This document shows, one piece after another, positions 30,191-38,558 of a stretch of DNA of 61,467 bases. Both the position numbers and the translations under genes were made by a program. This stretch comes from Burkholderiaceae bacterium (GTDB taxonomy: Bacteria > Pseudomonadota > Gammaproteobacteria > Burkholderiales > Burkholderiaceae_E). The stretch is from positions 1 through 61,467 of the forward strand of contig JAJPES010000033.1 of the NCBI GenBank assembly GCA_021166725.1. Direction: 5' to 3'. Every line of letters starts with the position of its first letter. Within the stretch, counting starts at the first letter, position 1. Below the pieces are notes generated by a model. The model searched no databases, was not told the DNA's origin, and worked only from the letters and a program-made list of their open reading frames with translations.

Positions 30191-30832
30191 ATGATCCACG
30201 TTCTTCTCGCAGACGACCACTCCATCGTTCGCGACGGGTTGCGCGCTTTGCTGGACGCAGAGTCCGACATCCGCGTGACCGGGGATGCAGCAAACGGGCG
30301 GGAAGCCGTACGGCTGGCGCGACAACTGCATCCGGACGTGATGATCATGGATATCGCGATGCCCGAAATGAACGGCATCGAGGCAACCCGGTCGGTCCGC
30401 GAGGTCAGCCCTTCGACGCAGGTTCTGATCCTCTCGATGCACTCGACCATCGAACATGTCTTCCGGGCGTTGAATGCAGGTGCAAGCGGCTACCTGCTCA
30501 AGGACTCGGCAGGCGGAGAGGTCGCCGACGCCGTTCGGGCCGTTCACGCAAGGCGACGCTATCTGAGCCAGAAGATCTCTTCCGCCACGCTCGATGCATA
30601 CGTCTTCGAGCGGCACCGCGCCAGCCCGCTTGACAGGCTGAACCCGCGCGAAAGGCAGATCCTCCAGCTCGTCTCGGAAGGCAAATCGAGCGCGGAAGCC
30701 GCGGCGATGCTGTTTCTGTCGCCCAAGACGGTCGACGCCTATCGCAGCCGGATGATGCAGAAGCTGGAGATCGGTGACCTCCCCGGGCTGGTCAAGTTCG
30801 CGATCCAGCACGGCATCACGCAACTCGAATGA
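30191..30832 (+). CDS. NarL/LuxR-type response regulator (TCS-1)
   Basis: A 213-residue regulator: receiver domain with D8, D9, phospho-acceptor D54 (MIMDIAMPEMNG) and K105-region LLKDSAGGE, then a LuxR helix-turn-helix RERQILQLVSEGKSSAEAAAMLFLSPKTVDAYRSRM. It is a gap-free paralogue of the regulator at 31967, of the same length. The four-base overlap with the following kinase makes it equally likely to serve that kinase. It lies downstream of the HisKA kinase, an atypical partner type. Confidence 0.94.
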   Translation: MIHVLLADDHSIVRDGLRALLDAESDIRVTGDAANGREAVRLARQLHPDVMIMDIAMPEMNGIEATRSVREVSPSTQVLILSMHSTIEHVFRALNAGASGYLLKDSAGGEVADAVRAVHARRRYLSQKISSATLDAYVFERHRASPLDRLNPRERQILQLVSEGKSSAEAAAMLFLSPKTVDAYRSRMMQKLEIGDLPGLVKFAIQHGITQLE

Positions 30833-31992
30833 TCGACGCAACATCGTCGCCGGCCAGTGAAGGCCGCGCGAGGCTTCGAATGGCGCTGCGCAAGCCCGCA
30901 GAGGCCGCCATCGACTCCACCACTTTCGGGTCAGGCTCACGCGAGAGGCGCACGGCGCTGCTCAGCGGGGTGATCGCCATCGCGCTCGGCCTCGTTGCCG
31001 CCGACTTCGCGACCTGGATCCAGCTCGATGTCGCCGTGATCTACGGCCTGCCACTGGTCCTCGCCGGCGCGCTTCGTAGTCGGGCGGTTCTGTGGATGCT
31101 GGCGGCATCGCTGGTCGGGGCGACCTTTCTGGTGTACGCACTGCAGGTCCCGACAGGCTCGTTCGCGCCGAACGAAACCTTTTTCGTCAACCGGGTGCTC
31201 GACGCACTCTCGTTGCTGCTCGTGGCTGGGGTACTGCATCTGTGGATGAGCTCCACTGCCGCCCGGGAAGCGCAGTCGCGCATCATCGAGGAGCAGAACG
31301 AGAAGCTGCAGGCCGCGCGGGTCGCACGCCGCATGGTCGAAGTGCAGGAGGCGGAGCGGCGCGAGGTTTCCAATCGGCTGCACGATCTGGTCGGACAGAA
31401 GCTCACCGCGCTCAGCATCAACCTGAACATCGCGCGCAGCCATCTCCCACCCGACCGGAACTCGCAGGTTCGTACGCGCCTGGACGACTCGTTGAAGATG
31501 ATCGAGGAGACGACCGAGAGCATTCGCGACGTCATGGCCGAGTTGAGGCCGCCGGTGCTGGACGACTTCGGCCTTGCGCCCGTATTGCGCTGGTACGCCG
31601 GCGAGTTCACCCAGCGAACGGGGGTGCTGACGTCGGTCGTCGAGGAAGGGCAAGCGCGCCGCCTCACGCCGACGACCGAGCACGCGCTTTTCCGGATGGC
31701 GCAGAACGCGCTCGCCAACGTGGCCAAACACGCGCGTGCCGACAAGGCCGTGATCAAGCTGCAAACGACTGCGGACTCGGTCTGCCTGACCGTCGCCGAC
31801 AACGGCGACGGCTTCGTTCCTGCCGCGGTTCAGGCGCCCACGCAGGATCACGGCTGGGGACTGATGATCATGCGCGAACGGGCCGCGGCGATCGGTGCGC
31901 AGTTGACCGTCGACTCGGCGCCGGGGCACGGAGCCAGGATCGTCGTCACCCTGAACGAGAATCCCGATGATCAGAGTTCTTCTCGCGGATGA
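30829..31992 (+). CDS. membrane histidine kinase, HisKA_3 (NarX/UhpB) type (TCS-2)
   Basis: A 387-residue sensor kinase with an N-terminal cytoplasmic tail of about 40 residues, four membrane segments (about 44-140, including ATWIQLDVAVIYGLPLVL), a short coiled coil and the HisKA_3 H-box with H185 in REVSNRLHDLVGQKL. The ATPase part shows ALANVAKHA, VADNGDGF and GWGLMIMRERA. It overlaps the upstream regulator by four bases and the downstream one by 26 bases. The membrane sensor is like that of TCS-1. Confidence 0.94.
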   Translation: MIDATSSPASEGRARLRMALRKPAEAAIDSTTFGSGSRERRTALLSGVIAIALGLVAADFATWIQLDVAVIYGLPLVLAGALRSRAVLWMLAASLVGATFLVYALQVPTGSFAPNETFFVNRVLDALSLLLVAGVLHLWMSSTAAREAQSRIIEEQNEKLQAARVARRMVEVQEAERREVSNRLHDLVGQKLTALSINLNIARSHLPPDRNSQVRTRLDDSLKMIEETTESIRDVMAELRPPVLDDFGLAPVLRWYAGEFTQRTGVLTSVVEEGQARRLTPTTEHALFRMAQNALANVAKHARADKAVIKLQTTADSVCLTVADNGDGFVPAAVQAPTQDHGWGLMIMRERAAAIGAQLTVDSAPGHGARIVVTLNENPDDQSSSRG

Positions 31993-32608
31993 TCACGCCG
32001 TCGTGCGCGCGGGCTTGCGCGCCCTGCTCCAGGCACAGCCTGGAATCGATATCGTCGGCGAGGTCGCCAATGGGCACGAAGCGATACGCGAAGCGAAGCG
32101 GCTGCATCCCGATGTCGTCGTCATGGACATTGCGATGCCGGAGCTCAATGGAATCGAGGCGACGCTGCAGTTGCAGGACGCCTGTCCCTCGACCCAGGTC
32201 CTGATCCTGTCGATGCACGCGACCAGCGAGCACATTTTCCGCGCCCTTCGCGCGGGCGCACATGGATACCTGCTGAAGGATTCCGCCGGGGTCGAAGTGG
32301 TGCAGGCCGTTCGCGACGTGCACGCGGGACGGCGCTATCTCAGTCAGCGCATTACCGCATCGGTGATCGACGACTACATCGCCGAGCGGCACCGGTCGAG
32401 CCCGCTGGATTGCCTCAGTCGTCGCGAACGCCAGATCCTGCAACTGGCTGCCGAGGGGAAGACCAGCACCGAAATCGCCGCGATGCTGTTTCTGTCACCG
32501 AAGACGGTCGATACCTATCGCAGCCGGATGATGCACAAGCTGGAGATCGACGACCTGCCCCACCTGGTCAGGTTCGCGATCCAGAACGGAATCACGCAGC
32601 TGGAATGA
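31967..32608 (+). CDS. NarL/LuxR-type response regulator (TCS-2)
   Basis: A 213-residue receiver plus LuxR HTH protein, close paralogue of the regulator at 30191 (same length, no gaps needed). Phospho-acceptor D54 lies in VVMDIAMPELNG; the HTH reads RERQILQLAAEGKTSTEIAAMLFLSPKTVDTYRSRM. The near-identical recognition helices suggest overlapping DNA targets. The start lies inside the end of the HisKA_3 kinase gene. A repeat-based hairpin follows the stop. Confidence 0.94.
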   Translation: MIRVLLADDHAVVRAGLRALLQAQPGIDIVGEVANGHEAIREAKRLHPDVVVMDIAMPELNGIEATLQLQDACPSTQVLILSMHATSEHIFRALRAGAHGYLLKDSAGVEVVQAVRDVHAGRRYLSQRITASVIDDYIAERHRSSPLDCLSRRERQILQLAAEGKTSTEIAAMLFLSPKTVDTYRSRMMHKLEIDDLPHLVRFAIQNGITQLE

Positions 32609-32700
32609 GGTGAAGGGTGAAGGGTGAAGGGTGAAGCCCTGACTGTCGAGGTCGCGGCTTTTCCCCTTCACCCTTCACCCTTCCCCCTTCACCCTTCACT
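32609..32700. repeat. heptamer array, head-to-head (GGTGAAG / CTTCACC), likely bidirectional terminator
   Basis: Four perfect tandem GGTGAAG units (32609-32636) start at the base after the RR stop. After a 28-base spacer with TTTTCC, the complementary units CTTCACC recur (about 32665-32699, five imperfect units). RNA from either side can fold into a long hairpin. The array lies exactly between the convergent TCS-2 regulator and fdhC, so a bidirectional terminator function is likely. Tandem copies imply slippage growth. Confidence 0.8.
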
Positions 32701-32704
32701 GCCT

Positions 32705-33790
32705 TCAGCGCTGAAACTGGCTCGGCAGCGCCGCCGCCGTCGCCTCGTCGGACCGGCGCGCCGGAATCTTGCCCGCACGGATGTCGTCGTACCAGTAGCG
32801 GTGGTGCTCCTTGGCCCACGTCTCGTCGACGTAGCCCGCCTCCATCGCCTCCAGTGCGCCTTCCATGCCGATCGTGCCGATGTAGATGTGGCCGAAGACG
32901 AGCGCGATGAACAGCAGCGCGGCGCCCACGTGGATCCACCAGAACGTCTGCTGCGTGAAGCGCGTCTGCTCGAAGTTCGGAAAATCGAGCACGAATCCCG
33001 CGACCGACACGATGATGCCGAGCAGCACGACGCCGATCCAGAAGAACGCCTTCTCGCCGCCGTTGAAGCGTCCGCTGGGCACGTGCGGGCTCTTCTTCGA
33101 CAGCAGGCCGCCGAAGCGCAGCAGCCAATGGATGTCGTAGCCGCGGATCCAGTTGTCGCGCACGAAGGTCAGGAAGATTGCGATCGTCGTGACGGCGAAC
33201 AGCGGGCCGACAAAATTGTGCGTGGTTTTCGACAGGATCGCGAGGATCGAGAAGATCGTGTAGCCGGTGAGCGGCAGGAGGATGTGCTTGCCGAACAGCA
33301 TCAGGATGCCGGTGAGCCCCAGCAGGACGAAGGCCGCCGCATTCAGCCAGTGGATGGCGCGCTCGACGAACGTGAAGCGCTCGATCAGCTGGCCGGTGGG
33401 CGGTTCGTGCAGGCGTATCTGCCCACGGTAGACGTAGAACAATGCGATCAGGATCAGCACGGCGACCAGGAACCAGCCGCCCCAGACCGTCATCGGTCCG
33501 TTGCGCAACTGCCGCCAGTCCTCGCCACGCGGCTCGATCAGCACGCCGCCTTCGAATTTCGGCAACTGCGTGGAGAACGCCTTCGCCGAATTGACCTGCC
33601 GCCAGATCGGTGCGTTGTTCAGCGGCTGGACTTTCTGCCGTGCTGCCGGATCGTCGCGCGTGTCCGCCAGCGACTTCGCCGCCGACTCCGCGGTGGGCGC
33701 GTCCTGGGGCACCTCGTCGTTCTGCTGCGCGAAGGCTGCAAAGCACCACAGCCCGACCAGCAGCGTCAGGAGCCGCATCGCTCGTTTCAT
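32705..33790 (-). CDS. fdhC: formate dehydrogenase, cytochrome b gamma subunit
   Basis: A 361-residue membrane subunit that passes electrons from the iron-sulfur subunit to quinone. It has a signal peptide (MRLLTLLVGLWCFAAFAQ), a periplasmic N-terminal part, then about four to five helices: WGGWFLVAVLILIALFYVY, AAAFVLLGLTGILMLFG, FVGPLFAVTTIAIFLTF, GVVLLGIIVSVAGFVL and VGAALLFIALVFGHIYIG. Histidines in ERAIHWLN, TTHNFVG and FGHIY are the likely haem ligands. It closes the fdh cluster, two bases after the lipoprotein gene. Confidence 0.93.
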   Translation of the reverse strand: MKRAMRLLTLLVGLWCFAAFAQQNDEVPQDAPTAESAAKSLADTRDDPAARQKVQPLNNAPIWRQVNSAKAFSTQLPKFEGGVLIEPRGEDWRQLRNGPMTVWGGWFLVAVLILIALFYVYRGQIRLHEPPTGQLIERFTFVERAIHWLNAAAFVLLGLTGILMLFGKHILLPLTGYTIFSILAILSKTTHNFVGPLFAVTTIAIFLTFVRDNWIRGYDIHWLLRFGGLLSKKSPHVPSGRFNGGEKAFFWIGVVLLGIIVSVAGFVLDFPNFEQTRFTQQTFWWIHVGAALLFIALVFGHIYIGTIGMEGALEAMEAGYVDETWAKEHHRYWYDDIRAGKIPARRSDEATAAALPSQFQR

Positions 33791-33792
33791 GT

Positions 33793-34047
33793 TCAGCCTC
33801 CGATGCGGATGTACTCGTTCTGCCCCTGAAGCCGCTTCGTAAGCTGCTTTTCCCAGCTCCTCTCGTCGCCGCGCGTGTACTGCGTCTGGAACGGCAGCGG
33901 CTCACCCTGCCAGGGGGGCGTATCGCGATCGACCACCGTATGGCCCATTCGCTGGCCCTCGATGAGCTGCGGATTCTCGCTGCAGGCGCCGAGCGCGCCC
34001 AGCCCGAGGAGTGCGGCGGCGAGCACCGCGATGCGTGACTTGTTCAT
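33793..34047 (-). CDS. small lipoprotein in formate dehydrogenase cluster
   Basis: An 84-residue protein with a lipobox (LGALGACSENP, Cys at about residue 22). The mature part is hydrophilic with GHTVVDRDTPPWQGEPLP and a basic C-terminal EYIRIGG. Proteins like it are encoded between fdhB and fdhC in betaproteobacterial clusters. Function unknown; perhaps an assembly or stability factor of the complex. Spacing to both neighbours is 2-3 bases. Confidence 0.75.
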   Translation of the reverse strand: MNKSRIAVLAAALLGLGALGACSENPQLIEGQRMGHTVVDRDTPPWQGEPLPFQTQYTRGDERSWEKQLTKRLQGQNEYIRIGG

Positions 34048-34050
34048 GGC

Positions 34051-34665
34051 TCAGCTCCCCCGCTTGCGCTGCTGCGCTCCGCCCGGACCGTAAGCAGTGC
34101 CCCAACCCCAGAGCTCGGCGCCCTTGCCGCGCGCCATCACGCGCTGCCGGTAGATGTTCGCGAGTTCCTCGCCGTCGCCGCCGAGCAGCGCCTTCGTCGA
34201 GCACATCTCCGCACAGACCGGCAGCTTGCCTTCGGCGAGCCGGTTGCGGCCGTACTTGGCGAACTCTTCAGGCGAACCGTCCTTTTCCGGCCCGCCGGCG
34301 CAGAACGTGCACTTGTCCATCTTGCCGCGCAGCCCGAAGGCGCCCGCCTGCGGGAACTGCGGCGCGCCGAACGGACATGCGTAGAAGCAGTAGCCGCAAC
34401 CGATGCACAGGTCCTTGTCGTGCAGCACCACCCCTTCCTCGGTGTGGTACATGCAGTCCACCGGACAGACCGCGATGCACGGCGCGTCGGAGCAGTGCAT
34501 GCAGGCGACCGAGATCGAACGCTCGCCCGGCTGGCCGTCGTTCAGCGTGACCACGCGTCGCCGGTTCACGCCCCACGGGATCTCGTGTTCCTGCTTGCAC
34601 GCGGTGACGCAGCTGTTGCATTCGATGCAACGCTCGGCATCGCAGATGAACTTCATTCGGGCCAT
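34051..34665 (-). CDS. fdhB: formate dehydrogenase, iron-sulfur beta subunit
   Basis: A 204-residue ferredoxin-like subunit with four [4Fe-4S] sites: CIECNSCVTACKQEHE, CMHCSDAPCIAVCPVDC, CIGCGYCFYACPFGAP and, pairing with these, CTFC plus CAEMCSTKA. It relays electrons from the molybdenum subunit to cytochrome b. Unlike E. coli FdoH it has no C-terminal membrane anchor. It lies 34 bases after fdhA with a GGAGAG ribosome-binding site. Confidence 0.94.
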   Translation of the reverse strand: MARMKFICDAERCIECNSCVTACKQEHEIPWGVNRRRVVTLNDGQPGERSISVACMHCSDAPCIAVCPVDCMYHTEEGVVLHDKDLCIGCGYCFYACPFGAPQFPQAGAFGLRGKMDKCTFCAGGPEKDGSPEEFAKYGRNRLAEGKLPVCAEMCSTKALLGGDGEELANIYRQRVMARGKGAELWGWGTAYGPGGAQQRKRGS

Positions 34666-34699
34666 GGAGAGTCTCCTTTTATCCGTTCTGCGACGCGCG

Positions 34700-37651
34700 T
34701 CAGGCGAACTTCTCGACCTGGCAGATCGTGGTCTTCGATTCCTGCATCATCGTCACCGAGTCGTAGCCGTAGGTGGTGGCGGTGTTGACCGCCTCGCCGC
34801 GCACGACGGGGTGTGCGCCCTCCGGATAGAACTCGAGCAGGTCGCGGCCCTGCCACCAGCCGGCGAAGTGGAACGGCATCCAGCAGGTGTCGGGACCTAC
34901 CCGCTCGGTGACCAGCGCCTTGACCTTCAGCTTCGCGCCGGTGGGCGTGGACAGCCAGACGTACTCGTCGTTGCGGATGCCGCGGTCGTTGGCCGCCTTC
35001 GGGTTGATCTCGACGAAGGCCTCCTGCTGCAATTCGGCGAGCCACGGGTTCGATCGCGTCTCGTCGCCACCGCCCTCGTACTCGGTGAGCCGCCCGGACG
35101 AAAGGATGAGCGGGAACTTCTCGTACATCTTCGATTCGATGTTCTTCTGCTGCAGCGTCTTGTACAGCGTGGGCATGCGCCAGAACTTGTTCTTGTCGTC
35201 GTGCGTGGGGTACTTCGCGACGAGGTCGGGTCGCGTGCCGTAGATCGGCTCGCGGTGCAGCGGGATCGGGTCGGGGAAGTTCCAGACGATCGCGCGCGCC
35301 TTGCCGTTGCCGAACGGGTAGCAGCCGTGGTTCTTCATGACTACGCGGATGATCCCGCCCGAGTTGTCGGTCTTCCAGTTCTTGCCGTCGGCAGCCTTCT
35401 TCTCTTCGTCGGTGAGTTCGTCCCACCACCCGAGCTTCTTCATCAGTACCGAGTCGAACTCCGGGTAACCGCCGTGAATGTCGGCACCCTTCGAGTAAGA
35501 GCCCTCGGCGGCGAGCAGCGACACGCCGTCCCGCTCTACCCCCCAGTTGGCGCGGAAGTTGCCGCCGCCATCCATCACGTTGCGGCTGGTCTGATACAGG
35601 TTCGGGGTGCCCGGGTGCTTCAGTTCGGGGTTGCCCCAGCACGGCCACGGCAGGCCGAAGTAGTCGCCGTCGCACGGCCCACCCACCGCCTTCAGCGTCT
35701 TCACGTCGAAGGTGTGCATGTTCTTCATATGCAACTTCAAACGCTCGGGCGACTGCCCGGTGTAGCCGATCGTCCAGATGCCGCGGTTGATCTCCTTCAG
35801 GATCGACTCCGGCGTCGGCTCGTGCCATTCGATCCCGTGCTTGTTCACCGGGCGCATCTCGTAGTTCTTCGCGAGCTGCTCGCCGAAGCCGAGGCGCTCG
35901 GCGAACGCCTGCATGATCGTGTGATCGGGCATCGATTCGAACAGCGGCTCGATGACGCGTTCGCGCCACTGCAGCGAGCGGTTCGACGCCGTCACCGAAC
36001 CGGAAGTCTCGAGCTGCGTGCACGCAGGCAGCAGGTAGACCGCACGATTCGGGTTGATGTTCTTGTTGTCGCTGCCGCGCATCGCCGCCATGGCGGCGGT
36101 GGCCGACGGATACGGATCGACGACGACCAGCATGTCGAGCTTGTCCATCGCCTTCTTCATGTCCAGGCCGCGCGTCTGCGAGTTCGGCGCATGCCCCCAG
36201 TAGATGACGGCGCGCACGTTCGACGGCTGGTCGAGCTGCTCCTTGTCGAGCAGCACCGCGTCGAACCAGCGCGAGACGGTGGTCCCCGCCTTCTCCATCA
36301 TGCCCGGCGCGAACTGCGCCTTCATCCAGTCGTAGTCGACGCCCCAGACCGCGGCGAAGTGCTTCCACGAACCGGCGGCAACACCGTAGTAGCCCGGCAG
36401 CGAATCGGGGTTCGGTCCGATGTCGGTGGCGCCCTGCACGTTGTCGTGGCCACGGAAGATGTTCGCGCCGCCACCGGGGATGCCGACATTGCCCAGCGCG
36501 AGCTGCACGATGCACGAGGCGCGCACCATTGCGTTGCCGATCGAGTGCTGCGTCTGGCCCATGCACCAGACGAGCGTGGACGGGCGGTTCTTCGCCATCA
36601 TCTCGGCCGCCTGCGCGAGCACGGCCTCGGGAACGCCGGAAGCTTCCTCGACCTTGTCGGGCGTCCACTTCGCGAGCACCTCCTCGCGAACCTTCTCCAT
36701 CCCGTAGACGCGATCGTTGATGTACTGCTTGTCTTCCCAGCCGTTCTTGAAGATGTGGTAGAGCATGCCGAACAGCACCGGGATGTCGGTGCCCGAACGG
36801 AAGCGGATGTAGAGATCCGACTTCGCTGCCGTGCGCGTGCGGCGCGGATCGGCGACGATCAGCTTGGCGCCGTTCTCCTTGGCATGCAGCATGTGCACCA
36901 TCGACACCGGGTGCGCCTCGGCGGCGTTCGATCCGATGTAGAACGCGCACTTCGTGTTCTGCATGTCGTTGTAGGAGTTCGTCATCGCGCCGTAGCCCCA
37001 GGTATTGGCCACGCCCGAGACGGTCGTCGAGTGGCAGATGCGCGCCTGGTGATCCATGTTGTTCGTTCCGAAGAACGACACCATCTTGCGCATCAGGTAC
37101 GACTGTTCGTTGCTGTGCTTCGACGAGCCGATCCAGAACGTCGCGTCGGGCCCCGACTCCTGCTTGATCTTCTTCAGCCGCTCGGTGATCTCGTCGAGCG
37201 CCTGCTTCCAGCTGATGCGTTGGTACTTGCCGTTGACGAGTTTCATCGGCGTCTTCAGCCGGTACTCGCCGTGGCCGTGCTCGCGGATGGCGGCACCCTT
37301 CGCGCAGTGGCCACCGAGGTTCAGCGGCGAGTCGAACACCGGTTCCTGGCGCACCCAGACCCCGTTCTCGACTACGGCGTCGATCGCGCAACCGACCGAG
37401 CAGTGCGTGCAGACGGTGCGGTGCACCTCGATCTTGCGCGCCGCGTCGGTCTGGGCCTGCGCCTGCGCCGGCTCGACCATGTCGAACGAGAAGGCCCCGG
37501 CAGCGGCGCCCGCGCCGACGCCGATTCCCGAGCGCTTCAGGAACGTGCGTCGGTCCATCGTCGTGCCCAGCGCCGAGCGCACGCCGCGCGCGAGACTGGC
37601 GGTGAGCGCGCCGGGTGCCGGCGTCGCGGCCGATTTGCGTTGCAGTTGCAT
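34700..37651 (-). CDS. fdhA: formate dehydrogenase, molybdopterin alpha subunit (Cys type, Tat-exported)
   Basis: A 983-residue catalytic subunit oxidising formate to CO2. A Tat signal with R34-R35 (DRRTFLKRSG) sends the folded protein to the periplasm. An [4Fe-4S] cluster is bound by C81, C84, C88 and C116. The molybdenum ligand is cysteine C206, followed by the catalytic H207 (ARICHSTTVSG), so the enzyme does not use selenocysteine. I chose the ATG at 37651 because it follows a GAGGAGA ribosome-binding site; an ATG seven codons upstream has none. Downstream domains II-IV with WCMGQTQHSIGN match the family. Confidence 0.97.
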   Translation of the reverse strand: MQLQRKSAATPAPGALTASLARGVRSALGTTMDRRTFLKRSGIGVGAGAAAGAFSFDMVEPAQAQAQTDAARKIEVHRTVCTHCSVGCAIDAVVENGVWVRQEPVFDSPLNLGGHCAKGAAIREHGHGEYRLKTPMKLVNGKYQRISWKQALDEITERLKKIKQESGPDATFWIGSSKHSNEQSYLMRKMVSFFGTNNMDHQARICHSTTVSGVANTWGYGAMTNSYNDMQNTKCAFYIGSNAAEAHPVSMVHMLHAKENGAKLIVADPRRTRTAAKSDLYIRFRSGTDIPVLFGMLYHIFKNGWEDKQYINDRVYGMEKVREEVLAKWTPDKVEEASGVPEAVLAQAAEMMAKNRPSTLVWCMGQTQHSIGNAMVRASCIVQLALGNVGIPGGGANIFRGHDNVQGATDIGPNPDSLPGYYGVAAGSWKHFAAVWGVDYDWMKAQFAPGMMEKAGTTVSRWFDAVLLDKEQLDQPSNVRAVIYWGHAPNSQTRGLDMKKAMDKLDMLVVVDPYPSATAAMAAMRGSDNKNINPNRAVYLLPACTQLETSGSVTASNRSLQWRERVIEPLFESMPDHTIMQAFAERLGFGEQLAKNYEMRPVNKHGIEWHEPTPESILKEINRGIWTIGYTGQSPERLKLHMKNMHTFDVKTLKAVGGPCDGDYFGLPWPCWGNPELKHPGTPNLYQTSRNVMDGGGNFRANWGVERDGVSLLAAEGSYSKGADIHGGYPEFDSVLMKKLGWWDELTDEEKKAADGKNWKTDNSGGIIRVVMKNHGCYPFGNGKARAIVWNFPDPIPLHREPIYGTRPDLVAKYPTHDDKNKFWRMPTLYKTLQQKNIESKMYEKFPLILSSGRLTEYEGGGDETRSNPWLAELQQEAFVEINPKAANDRGIRNDEYVWLSTPTGAKLKVKALVTERVGPDTCWMPFHFAGWWQGRDLLEFYPEGAHPVVRGEAVNTATTYGYDSVTMMQESKTTICQVEKFA

Positions 37652-37668
37652 GTCGCGTCTCCTCGTTC

Positions 37669-37890
37669 TCAAACCAGCGTGCTGCGGTAGTAGCGCTTGA
37701 CGTGGTCGGTGACGTGGTATCCGCCGCCGCCGCGCTCGTCGAGCTTCGCCTTCTCCTTCGTCGCCGGCGCCTGCAGCGAGCCGCCCCCGGTGGCAACGAC
37801 GGCGGCGCCCGCCGCCGATGCTAGCCCGGCGCCGAGCAGGAAACCCCTACGCGAGTTCTCGTTGGCTGCTTTCGGCTTCCTCGTGCTCAT
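37669..37890 (-). CDS. formate dehydrogenase region TAT-target protein
   Basis: A 73-residue protein with a twin-arginine start (ENSRRGFLLGAGLASAAGAA) and a short tail ending GYHVTDHVKRYYRSTLV. Small proteins with this pattern are a known companion of formate dehydrogenase clusters (formate dehydrogenase region TAT target). Role unknown, perhaps a piggy-back export or assembly partner. It is 17 bases before fdhA. Confidence 0.85.
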   Translation of the reverse strand: MSTRKPKAANENSRRGFLLGAGLASAAGAAVVATGGGSLQAPATKEKAKLDERGGGGYHVTDHVKRYYRSTLV

Positions 37891-37913
37891 GGCTGCAGTC
37901 CTCCGCAAAAAGA

Positions 37914-38558
37914 TCAATCCAGGGATTCGAAGTCGAACGCCTGTCGCTCCACGGCGAGAAACTCGCCGAGCAGCCGGGCGGCGTGCTTGTAGAAATCGGT
38001 AATGCCGCAGTGCTCGATCGCGCTCACGAGCGACTCGTACCACGGCGACAGGAAACGTTCGAAGAACACCCGCTGCGTGGAGAGGTTTCGCAACGACTCG
38101 GGCGCCGCGACGATCAGCCAGGTCATCGTCTCGAGCAGCGCAGACAGGTGATCTTCGGTTTCGGAGACATCGGCCCGGCGGGCCACACCGAGCAGTGCCA
38201 GATGCTCGCGCAGATCGACCAGCGGGCGCTCGTGCAGGTATCCGCTCAGGTGCCACGAGGCGTTCAGGAACACTTCGGCCTTGCCGACCCCGATGAACGT
38301 CGCCCCGTATTCCTCGCGCACCGCTTCGGCATCGGCATGCGCGCAGGCGTTCGCGAACGCGTTCCATGCGCGCCCCAGCGATGTGGGGTCGGCCTCGACG
38401 GTGTCCGGCGATGCGGCCTGCGCGCCGATCTCGCGCAGCCGCTGCGCCGACGGCGGCGCGCGGAAGAACTCCGCGAGCGTCGCGTACCAGCGGGCACGCG
38501 CGACGTCTTCCGGCGACACCGGGCGCGACTGGGACGACGCCGGTGTCGCTGCGTTCAT
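37914..38558 (-). CDS. TorD/DmsD-family molybdoenzyme chaperone
   Basis: A 214-residue all-helical protein with the TorD-type pattern: RARWYATLAEFFRAPPS at the start, EEYGATFIGVGKAEVFLNASWHL in the middle and a C-terminal AARLLGEFLAVERQAFD. Such chaperones bind the Tat leader of molybdoenzymes and delay export until the cofactor is loaded. Its partner here is most likely FdhA. The ATG overlaps the preceding ferredoxin gene stop by four bases. Confidence 0.85.
   Translation of the reverse strand: MNAATPASSQSRPVSPEDVARARWYATLAEFFRAPPSAQRLREIGAQAASPDTVEADPTSLGRAWNAFANACAHADAEAVREEYGATFIGVGKAEVFLNASWHLSGYLHERPLVDLREHLALLGVARRADVSETEDHLSALLETMTWLIVAAPESLRNLSTQRVFFERFLSPWYESLVSAIEHCGITDFYKHAARLLGEFLAVERQAFDFESLD

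Noticed and set aside
34403..37690. Open frame of more than 1000 codons on the plus strand opposite fdhA and fdhB
   Set aside because: It mirrors the GC-rich third positions of fdhA; the minus-strand genes have full motifs and ribosome-binding sites.
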